Positions 26,103-35,270 of a DNA stretch of 48,160 bases are shown here, in pieces; the stretch's first letter is position 1, and every line of letters starts with the position of its first letter. The position numbers and the translations under genes were made by a program. Under the pieces are notes generated by a model. It saw only the letters and a program-made list of their open reading frames with translations. It made no database searches and was not told the origin of the DNA. The stretch is taken from contig JAUNLD010000006.1 in NCBI GenBank assembly GCA_030532425.1, positions 21,662 through 69,821 on the forward strand. The letters run 5' to 3'. The stretch comes from Lautropia sp. (GTDB lineage Bacteria; Pseudomonadota; Gammaproteobacteria; Burkholderiales; Burkholderiaceae_E).

Positions 26103-27020
26103 TCAGGCTGCCGCTGTCGGCTGTGTCGCCAGCAGGGCTGCCAGCCGGGCGGCAGCCGGCGCCGGGGTTTCAGGCAGCAGCAGGTGCAGGCTGCTGACGG
26201 CATCCTCGTCGCCCAGCGGCACGAAGCGCACCCGCATGCCCACGTGCCGGGCGGCCAGCGACGCGGGCACGATCGCCACCCCGGGTCCGACGCTCACCAG
26301 CCCCAGCAACGAGCCCATGTCCCAGGCTTCCATGACCACCGGCAGCTGCAACCCCCGCGCCTGCAGCAAGGCATCAACGGTATGGTTGAGTGCCGTATCC
26401 AGCCGGCGTGCGATGGCAATCAGCGCCTCGGAAGCCAGCTCCTGCAGCGCCAGTACCGGTCTTGATGCCAGGACATGCCCGCAGGCCAGCGCCACCACCA
26501 GCCGCTCGTGCAGCAGCACCCGGCGCCGGGCAGCATGCCATGATCCGACAAAGGCCGGCAACGGCGCGCGCACGATCGCCATGTCGATCCCGGCACGGGC
26601 GATGCGTTCGGCATGCTCGTGCGTGCGGCCTTCCACCAATGACAGGGTTACCGCCGGCCACTGGCGCCGGAACTGCCCCAGCACCGCCAGCACGGCATCG
26701 GCGTACAGCGCCGACGCCGAATATCCAAGCCGCAGCGTACCGCCCTCGCCCGCCGCCGCCTGACGGGCCGCCTGGGTGGCGGCGTCGGCCGCCTGCAACA
26801 GCGCGTGTGCATGCTGCAGGTAGGTCCGGCCGGCTGCCGTCAGGCGCACCTGGTGGCGGTCGCGCTCGAACAGGCACACGCCCAGATCGTTCTCCAGGGC
26901 GCGGATCTGCTGGCTGAGGGGCGGCTGCGACATGTGCAGGCGCCGGGCCGCGTGGCCGAAATGCAGTTCTTCGGCCACGGCCACAAAGCAGTGCAGCCGC
27001 TTCAGATCGCGTCGGGTCAT
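26103..27020 (-). CDS. LysR-type transcriptional regulator
   Basis: 305 residues. The N-terminal HTH (RLHCFVAVAEELHFGHAARRLHMSQPPLSQQIRALENDLGV) is of the CbbR/BenM-like hydrocarbon-regulator type by its SQPPLSQQI, followed by an inducer-binding domain with RLGYSASALYADAVL and GPGVAIVPASLA. It lies 130 bases upstream of, and in the same direction as, the flavoprotein–transporter operon, and is divergent from the small gene and AEC transporter. Either side could be its target. The inducer is unknown. Confidence 0.92.
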   Translation of the reverse strand: MTRRDLKRLHCFVAVAEELHFGHAARRLHMSQPPLSQQIRALENDLGVCLFERDRHQVRLTAAGRTYLQHAHALLQAADAATQAARQAAAGEGGTLRLGYSASALYADAVLAVLGQFRRQWPAVTLSLVEGRTHEHAERIARAGIDMAIVRAPLPAFVGSWHAARRRVLLHERLVVALACGHVLASRPVLALQELASEALIAIARRLDTALNHTVDALLQARGLQLPVVMEAWDMGSLLGLVSVGPGVAIVPASLAARHVGMRVRFVPLGDEDAVSSLHLLLPETPAPAAARLAALLATQPTAAA

Positions 27021-27156
27021 GCATCTCGCTCCAGTCGGTTTCGCGCCAGTCTGCCCCTATCACCGCAAGTCGAAAACGGTATTTCCATCGATCACGCGGC
27101 ACCGCTACATTGTGCCGCATGCCTTGCACGGGCGCAGCCTGGAAACGGAGACCTTC

Positions 27157-27303
27157 ATGTTTGATCTTGCCAACACACAGAAACGGGTGGTGCACACCCG
27201 TTGGCAGTACGACTGGCTCCCCGATCGCCACCTGATCCGCATCCGGGTGGCAGAAGCGCCCCATGCCAGACGCGGCTGCCAGACAGGCCTCGCCGACGAC
27301 TGA
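27157..27303 (+). CDS. Possible 48-codon gene between lysR and the AEC transporter
   Basis: Small open frame beginning MFDLANTQKRVVHTRWQYDW and ending GLADD, with GGAG six bases before the ATG. It starts 137 bases from the divergent LysR start and its stop lies 17 bases before the transporter ATG, so it could be a leader peptide or a small protein of the transporter unit. Composition (Trp, Tyr, Asp, Arg) is less GC-extreme than random frames here. No family is recognised. Confidence 0.35.
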   Translation: MFDLANTQKRVVHTRWQYDWLPDRHLIRIRVAEAPHARRGCQTGLADD

Positions 27304-27319
27304 CGCCACCTGCCCCACC

Positions 27320-28228
27320 ATGCTTGCTGCCATCCTGCCGGTTTTCCTGATCGTGATGCTGGGGGTGGTCATCCGCCAGAGCGGGTGGCTGCCGCTGACC
27401 TTCTTTGCGGGCGCCGAAAAGTTCTCTTTCTGCATCGCCTTTCCGGCGCTGCTGTTCCTGGCCACGGCCCGGCTGGATTTTTCGGGCAGCGTGGCGTGGC
27501 AACTGGCCCTGGGCACGCTGCTGCCGGGGGCGGCCGTCGTGCTGCTGACCGTGGCCGGCCTGCGGCTGGCCCACGGGCTGCCGGCGCCATCGCGCTCATC
27601 GGTGCTGCAAGGCGCGCTGCGGCCCAATTCCTACTTCGGCCTGGCCGTGGCCAGCCTCTTCTTTGCGCCGGCCGAGGCCAGCCTGCTGGCGCTGGCGCTG
27701 TGCCTGCCGGTGGTGAACCTGGTGGCGGTGGTGGCGCTGTCGTGGTGGGGCGGGCGCCAGCCGGATTTCCGCCAGGTGCTGTGGGCCATTGCCCGCAATC
27801 CGATCATCCTTGCCACACTGGCCGGGCTGTGCTGGGGCCGGCTGGGGCTGGCGCTGCCGCCCCCGCTGGTGGCCACGCTCGACATTCTGGGCCGCTCGGC
27901 GCTGTGTCTGGGCCTGCTGTGCGTGGGCGGCGGCCTGGTCTTTGCCTGGGGCGGCCAGCGCCCGGTGGTGCTGTTGCTCACCTCGGCGCTGAAGCTGGTG
28001 CTGATGCCGGCGCTGGCGCTGCTGCTGGGCCACTGGCTGGCCCTGCCGGCGCCGGTGGTGCTGGTGGCCTGTTTCTACTGTGCGCTGCCCACCGCCCCCA
28101 ATGCCTACATCATGGCACACCAGATGGGCGGCGATGCCCCGCTGATGGCCTCGCTCATCACCGTGCAAACGCTGCTGGCCGCCGTCAGTGTGCCCTGGTG
28201 GGTGGCGCTGGCGGGCACCACGGGCTGA
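27320..28228 (+). CDS. AEC (auxin efflux carrier) family transporter
   Basis: Integral membrane permease of 302 residues with about ten hydrophobic segments, starting MLAAILPVFLIVMLGVVIRQ. Repeated family features: LRPNSYFGLAVA, the discontinuous-helix NPIILATLAGLCWG, and the late ALPTAPNAYIMAHQMGGDA. The family exports or takes up small organic acids such as malonate and malate, or auxin. The ATG has a poor ribosome site, so translation may be coupled to the preceding small frame. Substrate unknown; it may be regulated by the divergent LysR. Confidence 0.87.
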   Translation: MLAAILPVFLIVMLGVVIRQSGWLPLTFFAGAEKFSFCIAFPALLFLATARLDFSGSVAWQLALGTLLPGAAVVLLTVAGLRLAHGLPAPSRSSVLQGALRPNSYFGLAVASLFFAPAEASLLALALCLPVVNLVAVVALSWWGGRQPDFRQVLWAIARNPIILATLAGLCWGRLGLALPPPLVATLDILGRSALCLGLLCVGGGLVFAWGGQRPVVLLLTSALKLVLMPALALLLGHWLALPAPVVLVACFYCALPTAPNAYIMAHQMGGDAPLMASLITVQTLLAAVSVPWWVALAGTTG

Positions 28229-28275
28229 GGGCGGCATCCCCCGTTCCGCCTGGGCTGGCTCAGGTCCGGGCGGGC

Positions 28276-29949
28276 TCAGAACAGGCCGATGATGCGCCCG
28301 TCGGGGCCGACATCGATGCTTTCGGCCGCCGGCGTGCGGGGCAGCCCGGGCATCGTCAGCAGGTCGCCGCAGATGACGACGATGAAGCCGGCGCCGGCCG
28401 CCAGCCGCACCTCGCGCACCGTCACGGTGTGGCCACTGGGAGCCCCCTTGAGCGTGGGGTCGGTGGAAAAGCTGGACTGGGTCTTGGCGATGCAGACCGG
28501 ATAGTGGCCATAGCCCTGGGCCTGCCAGTCGTCGATCTGACGCCGCACGCGCGCCGGCGCCGTGATGTCGGCCGCGCCGTAGATCTTGCGCGCCACGGTA
28601 CAGAGCTTGTCCCACAGCGGCATGTCGTCGGGGTAGACGTAATGCGGCGGCAGCGGCCCGGCCCCGGTCAGGCGGATCACCTCCTGGGCCAGCTCCTCGG
28701 CACCAGCCCCGCCCCTAGCCCAGTGCTCGGCCAGCACCACACGCACGCCGCAGGCCTGCATGCGCCGCCGCACCAGCTCGATCTCGGCCTCGGTATCGGC
28801 ATCGAAGCGGTTGAGCGCCACCACCAGCGGCAGGGCAAAATGCTGCGTCATGTTCTGCACATGCCGCTCCAGGTTCACCAGCCCGGCGGCCAGCGCCTCG
28901 AGGTTTTCGGTACCCAGCCCGGAAACCGGCACGCCACCATGGAACTTGAGGGCCCGGATCGTGGCCACCATCACGCAGGCACTGGGCCAGATGCCGGCCT
29001 TGCGGCACTTGATGTCAAGAAATTTCTCGGCCCCCAGATCGGCGCCAAAGCCGGCTTCGGTCACGACGTAATCGGCCAGCTTCAGGCCCGCCTGGGTAGC
29101 GATCACCGAATTGCAGCCGTGGGCGATGTTGGCAAAGGGGCCCCCGTGCACCAGTGCCGGACAATGCTCCAGCGTCTGCACCAGATTGGGCTGGATCGCA
29201 TCCTTGAGCAACGCCGTCATCGCCCCGTGCACGCGCAGCTGCTCGGCGCGCAGTGGCCGGCCCTGGCGGTCGTGCCCGAAAACGATCTGACCCAGGCGGG
29301 TACGCAGGTCGGCCAGCGAGGTGGCCAGACAGAAGATAGCCATCACTTCCGAGGCCACGACGATGTCGAAGCCGTCTTCACGCGGCTGGCCATTGAGAGG
29401 GCCGCCCAGGCCGATGACGATCTGGCGCAGCGCCCGGTCGTTGACATCGACCACCCGCTTCCAGCGGATGCGCGTGGGGTCGATGTCGAGTGCATTGCCC
29501 TGGTGGATGTGATTGTCGATGGCAGCCGACAGCAGATTGTGGGCCATGCCGATCGCCGCAAAATCACCGGTGAAATGCAGGTTGATGTCTTCCATCGGCA
29601 CCAGCTGGGCATAACCGCCACCGGCTGCCCCGCCCTTGATGCCGAAGACCGGCCCCATCGATGGTTCACGCAGGCAGACCACGGCCCGCTTGCCCAGCCG
29701 CTGCAACGCGTCGCCCAGGCCCACGACGGCAGTGGTCTTGCCCTCGCCCGCCGGCGTGGGGCTGATGGCCGTGACCAGCACCAGCCGGCTGGCGGGGCGT
29801 GGCGGCAGCTGGTTCAGGTAGTCGAGCGAGATCTTGGCCTTGTGGCGGCCATAGGGTTCGAGCCGCTCCTCGGGGATTCCCAGACGGGCCGCGATGGCGG
29901 TGATGGGTTCGAGGCTGGCTTGCTGGGCGATGTCGATATCGCTGGGCAT
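28276..29949 (-). CDS. fhs: Formate–tetrahydrofolate ligase
   Basis: Ligates formate to tetrahydrofolate with ATP to give 10-formyl-THF, feeding one-carbon metabolism. About 557 residues, the usual length. Signatures: [13 protein letters not shown] near the start, [18 protein letters not shown] (ATP loop), [37 protein letters not shown] in pieces, [37 protein letters not shown], and a late [12 protein letters not shown]. It stands alone, converging with the AEC gene with 47 bases between them. Confidence 0.96.
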   Translation of the reverse strand: MPSDIDIAQQASLEPITAIAARLGIPEERLEPYGRHKAKISLDYLNQLPPRPASRLVLVTAISPTPAGEGKTTAVVGLGDALQRLGKRAVVCLREPSMGPVFGIKGGAAGGGYAQLVPMEDINLHFTGDFAAIGMAHNLLSAAIDNHIHQGNALDIDPTRIRWKRVVDVNDRALRQIVIGLGGPLNGQPREDGFDIVVASEVMAIFCLATSLADLRTRLGQIVFGHDRQGRPLRAEQLRVHGAMTALLKDAIQPNLVQTLEHCPALVHGGPFANIAHGCNSVIATQAGLKLADYVVTEAGFGADLGAEKFLDIKCRKAGIWPSACVMVATIRALKFHGGVPVSGLGTENLEALAAGLVNLERHVQNMTQHFALPLVVALNRFDADTEAEIELVRRRMQACGVRVVLAEHWARGGAGAEELAQEVIRLTGAGPLPPHYVYPDDMPLWDKLCTVARKIYGAADITAPARVRRQIDDWQAQGYGHYPVCIAKTQSSFSTDPTLKGAPSGHTVTVREVRLAAGAGFIVVICGDLLTMPGLPRTPAAESIDVGPDGRIIGLF

Positions 29950-30262
29950 GGCGTCTCCCGTCGTCAGAAAGGGTTTCTTTCCTGAAAGCATACACGCCCC
30001 CGGGATGCCGTGGCCGCTGCGCTGGGCAAGGGCGCGACAGCCGTCTCTGAACCACCGCCTCTCCTGCCTGTCCGGCCCGCACCTGCCGCCTGCCCTGCCG
30101 CGCCTGCCCTGTCTGTTCTGTCTGCGCTGCCTCTCCTGCCTGTTCTTCCGCCTGCTGCCCGCCCCGTTCGCCACATGCGTCCATCGGTACCGCGGGCCCT
30201 TGCCGCTGATGGCACAATGGCGACTGGATTCTCCCCCTGTCCTCCCTTCTGTCCCCGCTGCC
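29950..30262. other. Intergenic region between fhs and the response regulator with a CTG-rich pyrimidine tract
   Basis: 313 bases shared by two divergent genes. From about 30050 to 30165 the + strand is almost all C and T with irregular CCTG/TCTG/GCCTG units, giving strong strand asymmetry. Open frames in it are Cys/Leu/Pro/Arg low complexity. Promoters of both genes must lie here or at its ends, but I cannot pick them out. Confidence 0.5.
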
Positions 30263-31006
30263 ATGACCCGCATTCTTTTTGTCGACGATGACGTGGAGCT
30301 TGCCCGGCTGCTGGCCGAGTATGTGCAGCAGGAAGGCTTCGAGACCTGCCTGGCCCATGACGGCGAACAGGGCATTGCCGAGGCACTGTCAGGCCGCCAT
30401 GCGCTGGTGGTGCTGGACATGATGATGCCGGGCATCAACGGCATCGAGGTGCTGCGCCGCATCCGCCTTGCCTCGTCGCTGCCGGTGCTGATGCTGACGG
30501 CGCGCGGCGACGACATCGACCGCGTGGTGGGGCTGGAGATGGGTGCGGATGATTATGTGCCCAAGCCCTGCACGCCGCGCGAACTGATGGCACGCATCCG
30601 GGCGATCCTGCGCCGTACCGGAGGCACGATGCCACCGGCCGGCGCCAGCAGCGAGGAGGCAGCCCCCGAGGTGGTGGAGGCCGGCGCACTGCAACTGTGG
30701 CCTGGCCGTCGGCGGGCCAGCTGGCACGGTGCACCACTGGCGCTGACCAGCACGCAGTTCAACCTGCTCGAAGCCCTGGTGCGCAACCGCGGCAATGTCG
30801 TATCCAAGGCCGAATTGTCGGCACAGGCACTGGGCCGCAAACTCGGACGCTTCGACCGCAGCATCGACGTGCACGTCAGTGCGCTGCGGCAGAAGCTGGC
30901 GCAGGGCAGCCCCGGCGGTGCCGCCCGTGTCGAGGCAGGCGCAGGCCCTGACGATACGCCGATCGCCACGGTGCGCGGCCAGGGTTATCAGTGGATCATC
31001 GACTGA
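30263..31006 (+). CDS. OmpR/PhoB-family response regulator (CpxR-like)
   Basis: Transcription factor of a two-component system, 247 residues. Receiver: acidic pocket FVDDDVE, phospho-acceptor in VVLDMMMPG, the Thr switch LMLTARGDD and K in VPKPCTPRE. Winged-helix C-terminal domain with [22 protein letters not shown] and [13 protein letters not shown], ending [11 protein letters not shown]. No kinase follows directly; the CpxA-like kinase at 33294–35123 on the other strand is the probable partner. Targets unknown. Confidence 0.92.
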   Translation: MTRILFVDDDVELARLLAEYVQQEGFETCLAHDGEQGIAEALSGRHALVVLDMMMPGINGIEVLRRIRLASSLPVLMLTARGDDIDRVVGLEMGADDYVPKPCTPRELMARIRAILRRTGGTMPPAGASSEEAAPEVVEAGALQLWPGRRRASWHGAPLALTSTQFNLLEALVRNRGNVVSKAELSAQALGRKLGRFDRSIDVHVSALRQKLAQGSPGGAARVEAGAGPDDTPIATVRGQGYQWIID

Positions 31007-31117
31007 AGGGGCATCTTTACCTGTTTTTACGCCGCCTTGGCGCAGGCTTACACGGTATGGCCACAAACTTTCTCCTGACACGGACTGACACCGACCATCG
31101 TCAAGGAGAACCCTTTC

Positions 31118-32086
31118 ATGTCGCTCGCGAGTACCGCCTGCCTTGGCCCCCGGCCGCAGACGGCCCCCCGTCACTACGCGCCGGTCACGCCGGCCAGCGT
31201 CGTCACCCACAAGGCAAGCGCACCCGCCACCTGCGGTGAACTCGTCCAGGGACATCTGGACGGCCAGGATTTTCTGGTGAACTGCCCGATCGACCTGTAC
31301 GCCCAGGCCGAGGTGACGCCGGTGGCGATGCTGGGGCTGCACATGCATTCGCCCCAGCACTACGGCAAGATGCTCGATGCGCTGACGATGCTGGCCAGCC
31401 GGCACGGGCTGCGCCCGGCACACCTGCTGCGGATGCACAGCCCGGTTCCACGCGGCAAGGGCATGGCATCCAGCACCGCAGACATCACGGCAGCGGTGAC
31501 GGCCTTTTGCGACAGTACCGGCATCACACTGGACCATGAGACGCTGGGAACGCTGATTGCGCAGATCGAACCCTCAGACGGGGTACATTTCCCCGGGATC
31601 GCCCATGTCGATCATCTGCGGGGCATCTGCCACGAATCGCTGCCGGCTCCCGGCGGCCTGCGGGTGCTGGTGGTGGATTGTGGCGGCCAGGTCGACACGG
31701 TGGATTTTGACCGCGAACGCGCACGGGCGCTGTACCGCGAGCATCGACAGGACGTGCTGTTCATGCTGGACAAGGTACGGCGCGGCCTGCTGGCGAACGA
31801 CCTGCGCCGGGTGGCCGATGCGGCGACACTGAGCGCACGCCTGAGCCAGCACATCCTGCCCAAGCCGCCGCTGGAAACGGTGCTGCAACGTGCACGCTAC
31901 GAAGGAGCGCTGGGCGTGAACTGCGCACACAGCGGCACGGTGCTGGGCGTGCTCTACGATGATGGCGATCCGCGCCGCGGCTGGCGGCTGCGCTCGGCGA
32001 TGATTCAGGAGCTGGGCGAACAGTATCCGCTCCTGGGCGATTTTGCCGTGATCGGTGGTGGCCTGACACGGAGTACCGCCGCATGA
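31118..32086 (+). CDS. PduX-like L-threonine kinase (GHMP family)
   Basis: GHMP kinase of 322 residues most like PduX/BluE, which phosphorylate L-threonine to L-threonine-O-3-phosphate for the aminopropanol part of cobalamin. Family marks: PATCGELVQGHLDGQDFLVNCPID at the start, the phosphate loop PVPRGKGMASSTADI, and the C-terminal GVNCAHSGTVLGVL. AGGAGA about ten bases before the ATG. It overlaps the PLP enzyme gene by the four bases ATGA, so the two are coupled. No other cobalamin genes are visible, so the product could also feed another pathway. Confidence 0.85.
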   Translation: MSLASTACLGPRPQTAPRHYAPVTPASVVTHKASAPATCGELVQGHLDGQDFLVNCPIDLYAQAEVTPVAMLGLHMHSPQHYGKMLDALTMLASRHGLRPAHLLRMHSPVPRGKGMASSTADITAAVTAFCDSTGITLDHETLGTLIAQIEPSDGVHFPGIAHVDHLRGICHESLPAPGGLRVLVVDCGGQVDTVDFDRERARALYREHRQDVLFMLDKVRRGLLANDLRRVADAATLSARLSQHILPKPPLETVLQRARYEGALGVNCAHSGTVLGVLYDDGDPRRGWRLRSAMIQELGEQYPLLGDFAVIGGGLTRSTAA

Positions 32087-33198
32087 GGGCCGATGCCACT
32101 GCCCGCGACCCCTTCGACCGGGACGCGCACAACCCGTCGATGACGCAGCTGCGCGCGCATCAGGGACACGAGGGCGAGATCATCGATTTCTGCGTGCCGG
32201 TGAACCAGTATTTCCCGCCGGCCGGGCTGCACCGGCGCATCATCGATCACCTGCCCGACATCCTGAAACACTATCCGGACCAGGCCGCCGAGCAGGCCCG
32301 CCAGCTGTCACGCTTCATCGGACTGCCGGCGCAGCACCTGCTGGTCGCCAACGGCTCGACCGAACTCATCACCGAGCTGTGCAAGGGCTTGCGCGGCCCC
32401 GTCGTCACCACCATTCCCACCTTTGGCCGCTGGACCGACCTGCCGCGCGAGCTGGGCCTGAGCACGCACTTCATCCAGCGCGAGGCGGCACAGGATTTCC
32501 GGGTGGACATCGAAACGCTGATCGACACGGTGCGGGCGACACGCGCCCGGGCCCTGGTGGTCTGCAACCCCGACAACCCCACCGGCACGGCCTGGTCCGC
32601 CGGCGAGCTGCGACAGCTGATGGATGCGCTGGACGATCTCGACCTGCTGGCGATCGACGAGTCCTTCATCGATTTTGCCGACGTGGGCAGCGTGGCCGAA
32701 GAGGCGATGCACCGCCATGCCACGGTCGTGGTCAAGAGCATGGGCAAGTCGCTGGGCTGGCACGGCATCCGGCTGGGTTATGCCGTGGCCAGCGAGGCCC
32801 GCATCCAGGCGATGCAGCAGGGGATTCCGTACTGGAACATCAATGGTCTGGCAGCCTTCGTGCTGCGCCAGCTGCCCGACATGAAGGCCGCCTATCACGA
32901 CAGCTTTGCGCGGATGGCCTGCGACCGTCAACAGATGATCGCGGCGCTCGGCACGATTCCCGGCCTGAGGGTCTGGCCCTCGCAGTGCAACTTCGTGTTC
33001 TGCCAGCTGCCGGCCGACATCCCGGGCCGGCGGCTGCGCAACCATCTGCTGCAACGGCACGGGCTGTTCGTGCGCGAATGCAGCAACAAGCTGGGCTCGT
33101 CCGAACAGTTCCTGCGTCTGGCAGTGATGCCGCCGGCCGTGGTGCGGCTGCTGGTGGCGGCCCTGACCGAAGAGATGCAGGCGCTGCGCGAGGGCTGA
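32083..33198 (+). CDS. CobD/HisC-like PLP-dependent enzyme, probable threonine-phosphate decarboxylase
   Basis: Fold-type I aminotransferase-like protein of 371 residues. In the CobD/HisC branch: NGSTELITELCKG, CNPDNPTGT, IDESFIDF, the PLP lysine region SMGKSLGWHGIRLGYAVA, and a C-terminal arginine in FLRLAVM. Paired with a threonine kinase, decarboxylation of threonine phosphate to (R)-1-aminopropan-2-ol phosphate is the best inference; histidinol-phosphate-like transamination is an alternative. The four-base overlap shows coupled expression. Confidence 0.82.
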   Translation: MRADATARDPFDRDAHNPSMTQLRAHQGHEGEIIDFCVPVNQYFPPAGLHRRIIDHLPDILKHYPDQAAEQARQLSRFIGLPAQHLLVANGSTELITELCKGLRGPVVTTIPTFGRWTDLPRELGLSTHFIQREAAQDFRVDIETLIDTVRATRARALVVCNPDNPTGTAWSAGELRQLMDALDDLDLLAIDESFIDFADVGSVAEEAMHRHATVVVKSMGKSLGWHGIRLGYAVASEARIQAMQQGIPYWNINGLAAFVLRQLPDMKAAYHDSFARMACDRQQMIAALGTIPGLRVWPSQCNFVFCQLPADIPGRRLRNHLLQRHGLFVRECSNKLGSSEQFLRLAVMPPAVVRLLVAALTEEMQALREG

Positions 33199-33293
33199 GC
33201 CCGCGTCCCTTCCGGTCTTGCACCGGCACGGCCTGCCGTGATACCCCTGCCGCGACGCCCCTGCGGCGTTCCCTGCTGTGTCCGCTGCTGTCT

Positions 33294-35123
33294 TCAGCCC
33301 GCCTGCGTTCGGCCCGCAGGCAGGCTGGCAGGGCATTGCCGGGGCAGCTTCAGCCCGACCACCAGCCCGCCACCGTCACGCGCGCGGGCACCTACCTGGC
33401 CGCCGTGCTGCTGCACCGCCTGCTGGACGATGGCCAGCCCCAGGCCGTAGCCATCCACCCCGCTGCTGCCCCGCGCCCTGAAAAAGGGTGAAAAGATCTG
33501 GGCCAGCTGCCCCGCTGGCACGCCTGGCCCGCGGTCGAGCACCTGCACCTCCACCCAGCCGTCCTGGCCACCAGCATCGGATGCGGGCCCGGGCACCCTG
33601 GCCGGCAGGGCCCGCAGGGCCGGCACGATCAGTTTCACCTCGACCAGCGTGCCGGGCGCGCTGAACTTGATGGCGTTGCGGATGACGTTCTCGCAGGCCC
33701 GGTAGATCAGCTCCTCGCGCAGGCAGACCTCCACCGGACCGTCACGCTGCCCTTCACGGGCCAGCTGCACCTGCACCTGCCGGGCATCGGCCTCGAAACC
33801 GGCATCCGCCACGATCTCCTGCACCATCGCCGCCAGATCAAAGCATTCGGGGGCTTCGTCACTGGGGCCGCCCTCCAGCCGGGCCAGCGTCAGGGCCTGG
33901 TCGATCAGGTGATCGAGGCGGGCCGTTTCACGGTCGATGCGGTCGAGCGAATCCTGCAGGCGCGCCGGGTTCTGGCGGGCCAGATCGCTGGCTGCCTGCA
34001 GGCGCGCCAGCGGCGAACGCAGCTCGTGCGAAACATCATGCAGCAGCCGCTGGCGCGAGGTGAGCAGCTGCTGGATCTGGGCAATCATGTGGTCGAAATG
34101 CTGTCCCAGATCGGTGATCTCGTTGCGGCCGCGCCCCATGCGGCCGCTGACGCGGGTATCCAGATGGCCGGCGGCCGCCGCATCCAGCGCCTGCCGCAGG
34201 GTGCGCACCGGCCGGGTCAGCGACCAGGCCAGCCAGGCGGCAAACAGGAAACTGCCCAGCACCGCCGCGCCCATCAGCAGGCTGCGCGCGGTGCGCGAGT
34301 CCAGCTCGGGCAACCAGGGCTGGGGCGGACGCCCGGCCGGCCCGCCCTGGGGACCGTGGCGGGGGTCATTGGCCGTGCCCGGTGGAGGCGGCGCTGCGGG
34401 CGCGGGCGGCCCCGGTCGGGCCTGCGGGGCAGCGCGGCCCGGATGCTGCGCACCAGGAGCGGCACCGGCCGCATCCGCCTCGTGCCACCCGGCGTGTTCG
34501 GGCGGTGGGTGGCCAAAAGGTGGTGGGGGCGGGAACATGTCGCCCGATGTGTCCATCGGCAGGTCGTCCGGCAGCCCGTCCGCCATGCTGATGTGCGCGG
34601 GCGGCTTGTCGGGAAAGCCGTGGCCCTGATGGTCTTCGGGCACGAACAGCAGCAACACCCGGCCATCGGCCCCCTGCAGCTTGCGCACCGCACGACGGGC
34701 GCCCCGGCCTTCGGCCGAGAACGGCGCGCGCGCCCGCTGCAACAGCGAACTGCCGTCGGGCGCCTGGCCAGTACGGACGGGCATCCCGGCTGCCAGCTGT
34801 CGGGCAGCCGCCAGCGAGGCGGCCGGCAGGCGCCGGCCCAGCAGCTCGTGGCCCGCTTCATCCACCACATAGACCAGGTTGTGGCGCGACCAGCTGTCGG
34901 TGCGCAACAGCATGCGCAGCGCCTCTTCTCCACCGCTCCAGAACACGGCCTGGGCAGCATCGAGCACCTTTACGGCATGGGGGCCGCTTTCCAGCACCTG
35001 GTCTTCGCGCAGCTGGCCATAATGCTGTTCAAGCAGCTGCCCACCCAGCACGGCCAGCGCGGCCACCATCAGCAGTGCCCCCCAGAAGGCGAGCAGGAAT
35101 TTCCAGAAAAGACGGTGTTTCAT
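33294..35123 (-). CDS. CpxA-like sensor histidine kinase with a Pro/Gly/His-rich periplasmic domain
   Basis: Membrane kinase of 609 residues. TM1 (about 9–30), a periplasmic region of about 250 residues, TM2 (about 282–302), HAMP, then a dimerisation domain with H366 in LHDVSHELRSPLARL and a catalytic domain with N-box ENVIRNAIKFS, DRGPGVP, IFSPFFRA and GYGLGLAIVQQ. The periplasmic part has a structured segment then residues about 164–270 very rich in Pro, Gly, Ala and His (PPPPPFGHPPPEH). CpxA-like kinases sense envelope stress. No regulator gene is contiguous; the one at 30263–31006 is the likely partner. Confidence 0.92.
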   Translation of the reverse strand: MKHRLFWKFLLAFWGALLMVAALAVLGGQLLEQHYGQLREDQVLESGPHAVKVLDAAQAVFWSGGEEALRMLLRTDSWSRHNLVYVVDEAGHELLGRRLPAASLAAARQLAAGMPVRTGQAPDGSSLLQRARAPFSAEGRGARRAVRKLQGADGRVLLLFVPEDHQGHGFPDKPPAHISMADGLPDDLPMDTSGDMFPPPPPFGHPPPEHAGWHEADAAGAAPGAQHPGRAAPQARPGPPAPAAPPPPGTANDPRHGPQGGPAGRPPQPWLPELDSRTARSLLMGAAVLGSFLFAAWLAWSLTRPVRTLRQALDAAAAGHLDTRVSGRMGRGRNEITDLGQHFDHMIAQIQQLLTSRQRLLHDVSHELRSPLARLQAASDLARQNPARLQDSLDRIDRETARLDHLIDQALTLARLEGGPSDEAPECFDLAAMVQEIVADAGFEADARQVQVQLAREGQRDGPVEVCLREELIYRACENVIRNAIKFSAPGTLVEVKLIVPALRALPARVPGPASDAGGQDGWVEVQVLDRGPGVPAGQLAQIFSPFFRARGSSGVDGYGLGLAIVQQAVQQHGGQVGARARDGGGLVVGLKLPRQCPASLPAGRTQAG

Positions 35124-35230
35124 GGCAGACGGTTGGCCTCATGGCGTGCCTGGTGCCGGGGCCTTGCGGGGCCTGGTGCGGGCCTGGCACCGCAGGCCTG
35201 ACGCGCATCACGCGCCTGGCCCAGGACGTG

Positions 35231-35264
35231 AAAAAGCCCGGTCAACCACATGGCTGCCGGGCTT
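35231..35264 (-). terminator. Intrinsic terminator of tRNA-Ser
   Basis: On the minus strand AAGCCCGG pairs with CCGGGCTT around a 15-base loop, followed by TTT. It begins seven bases past the tRNA 3' end. Confidence 0.8.
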
Positions 35265-35270
35265 CCTGTC

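Noticed and set aside
27385..29985. Open frame of about 866 codons on the plus strand over the AEC gene and opposite fhs
   Set aside because: It is an out-of-frame shadow of the AEC transporter followed by the antisense of fhs; Gly/Ala/Arg/His low complexity.
31007..31117. Cobalamin riboswitch before the PduX-like gene
   Set aside because: Only about 110 bases separate the genes, too short for a usual B12 riboswitch, and no B12-box-like sequence is visible.
33255..33269. ACGCC-CCTGC-GGCGT hairpin between the CobD-like gene and the histidine kinase
   Set aside because: Only five pairs and no U-tract on either strand; this is common by chance in such GC-rich DNA.
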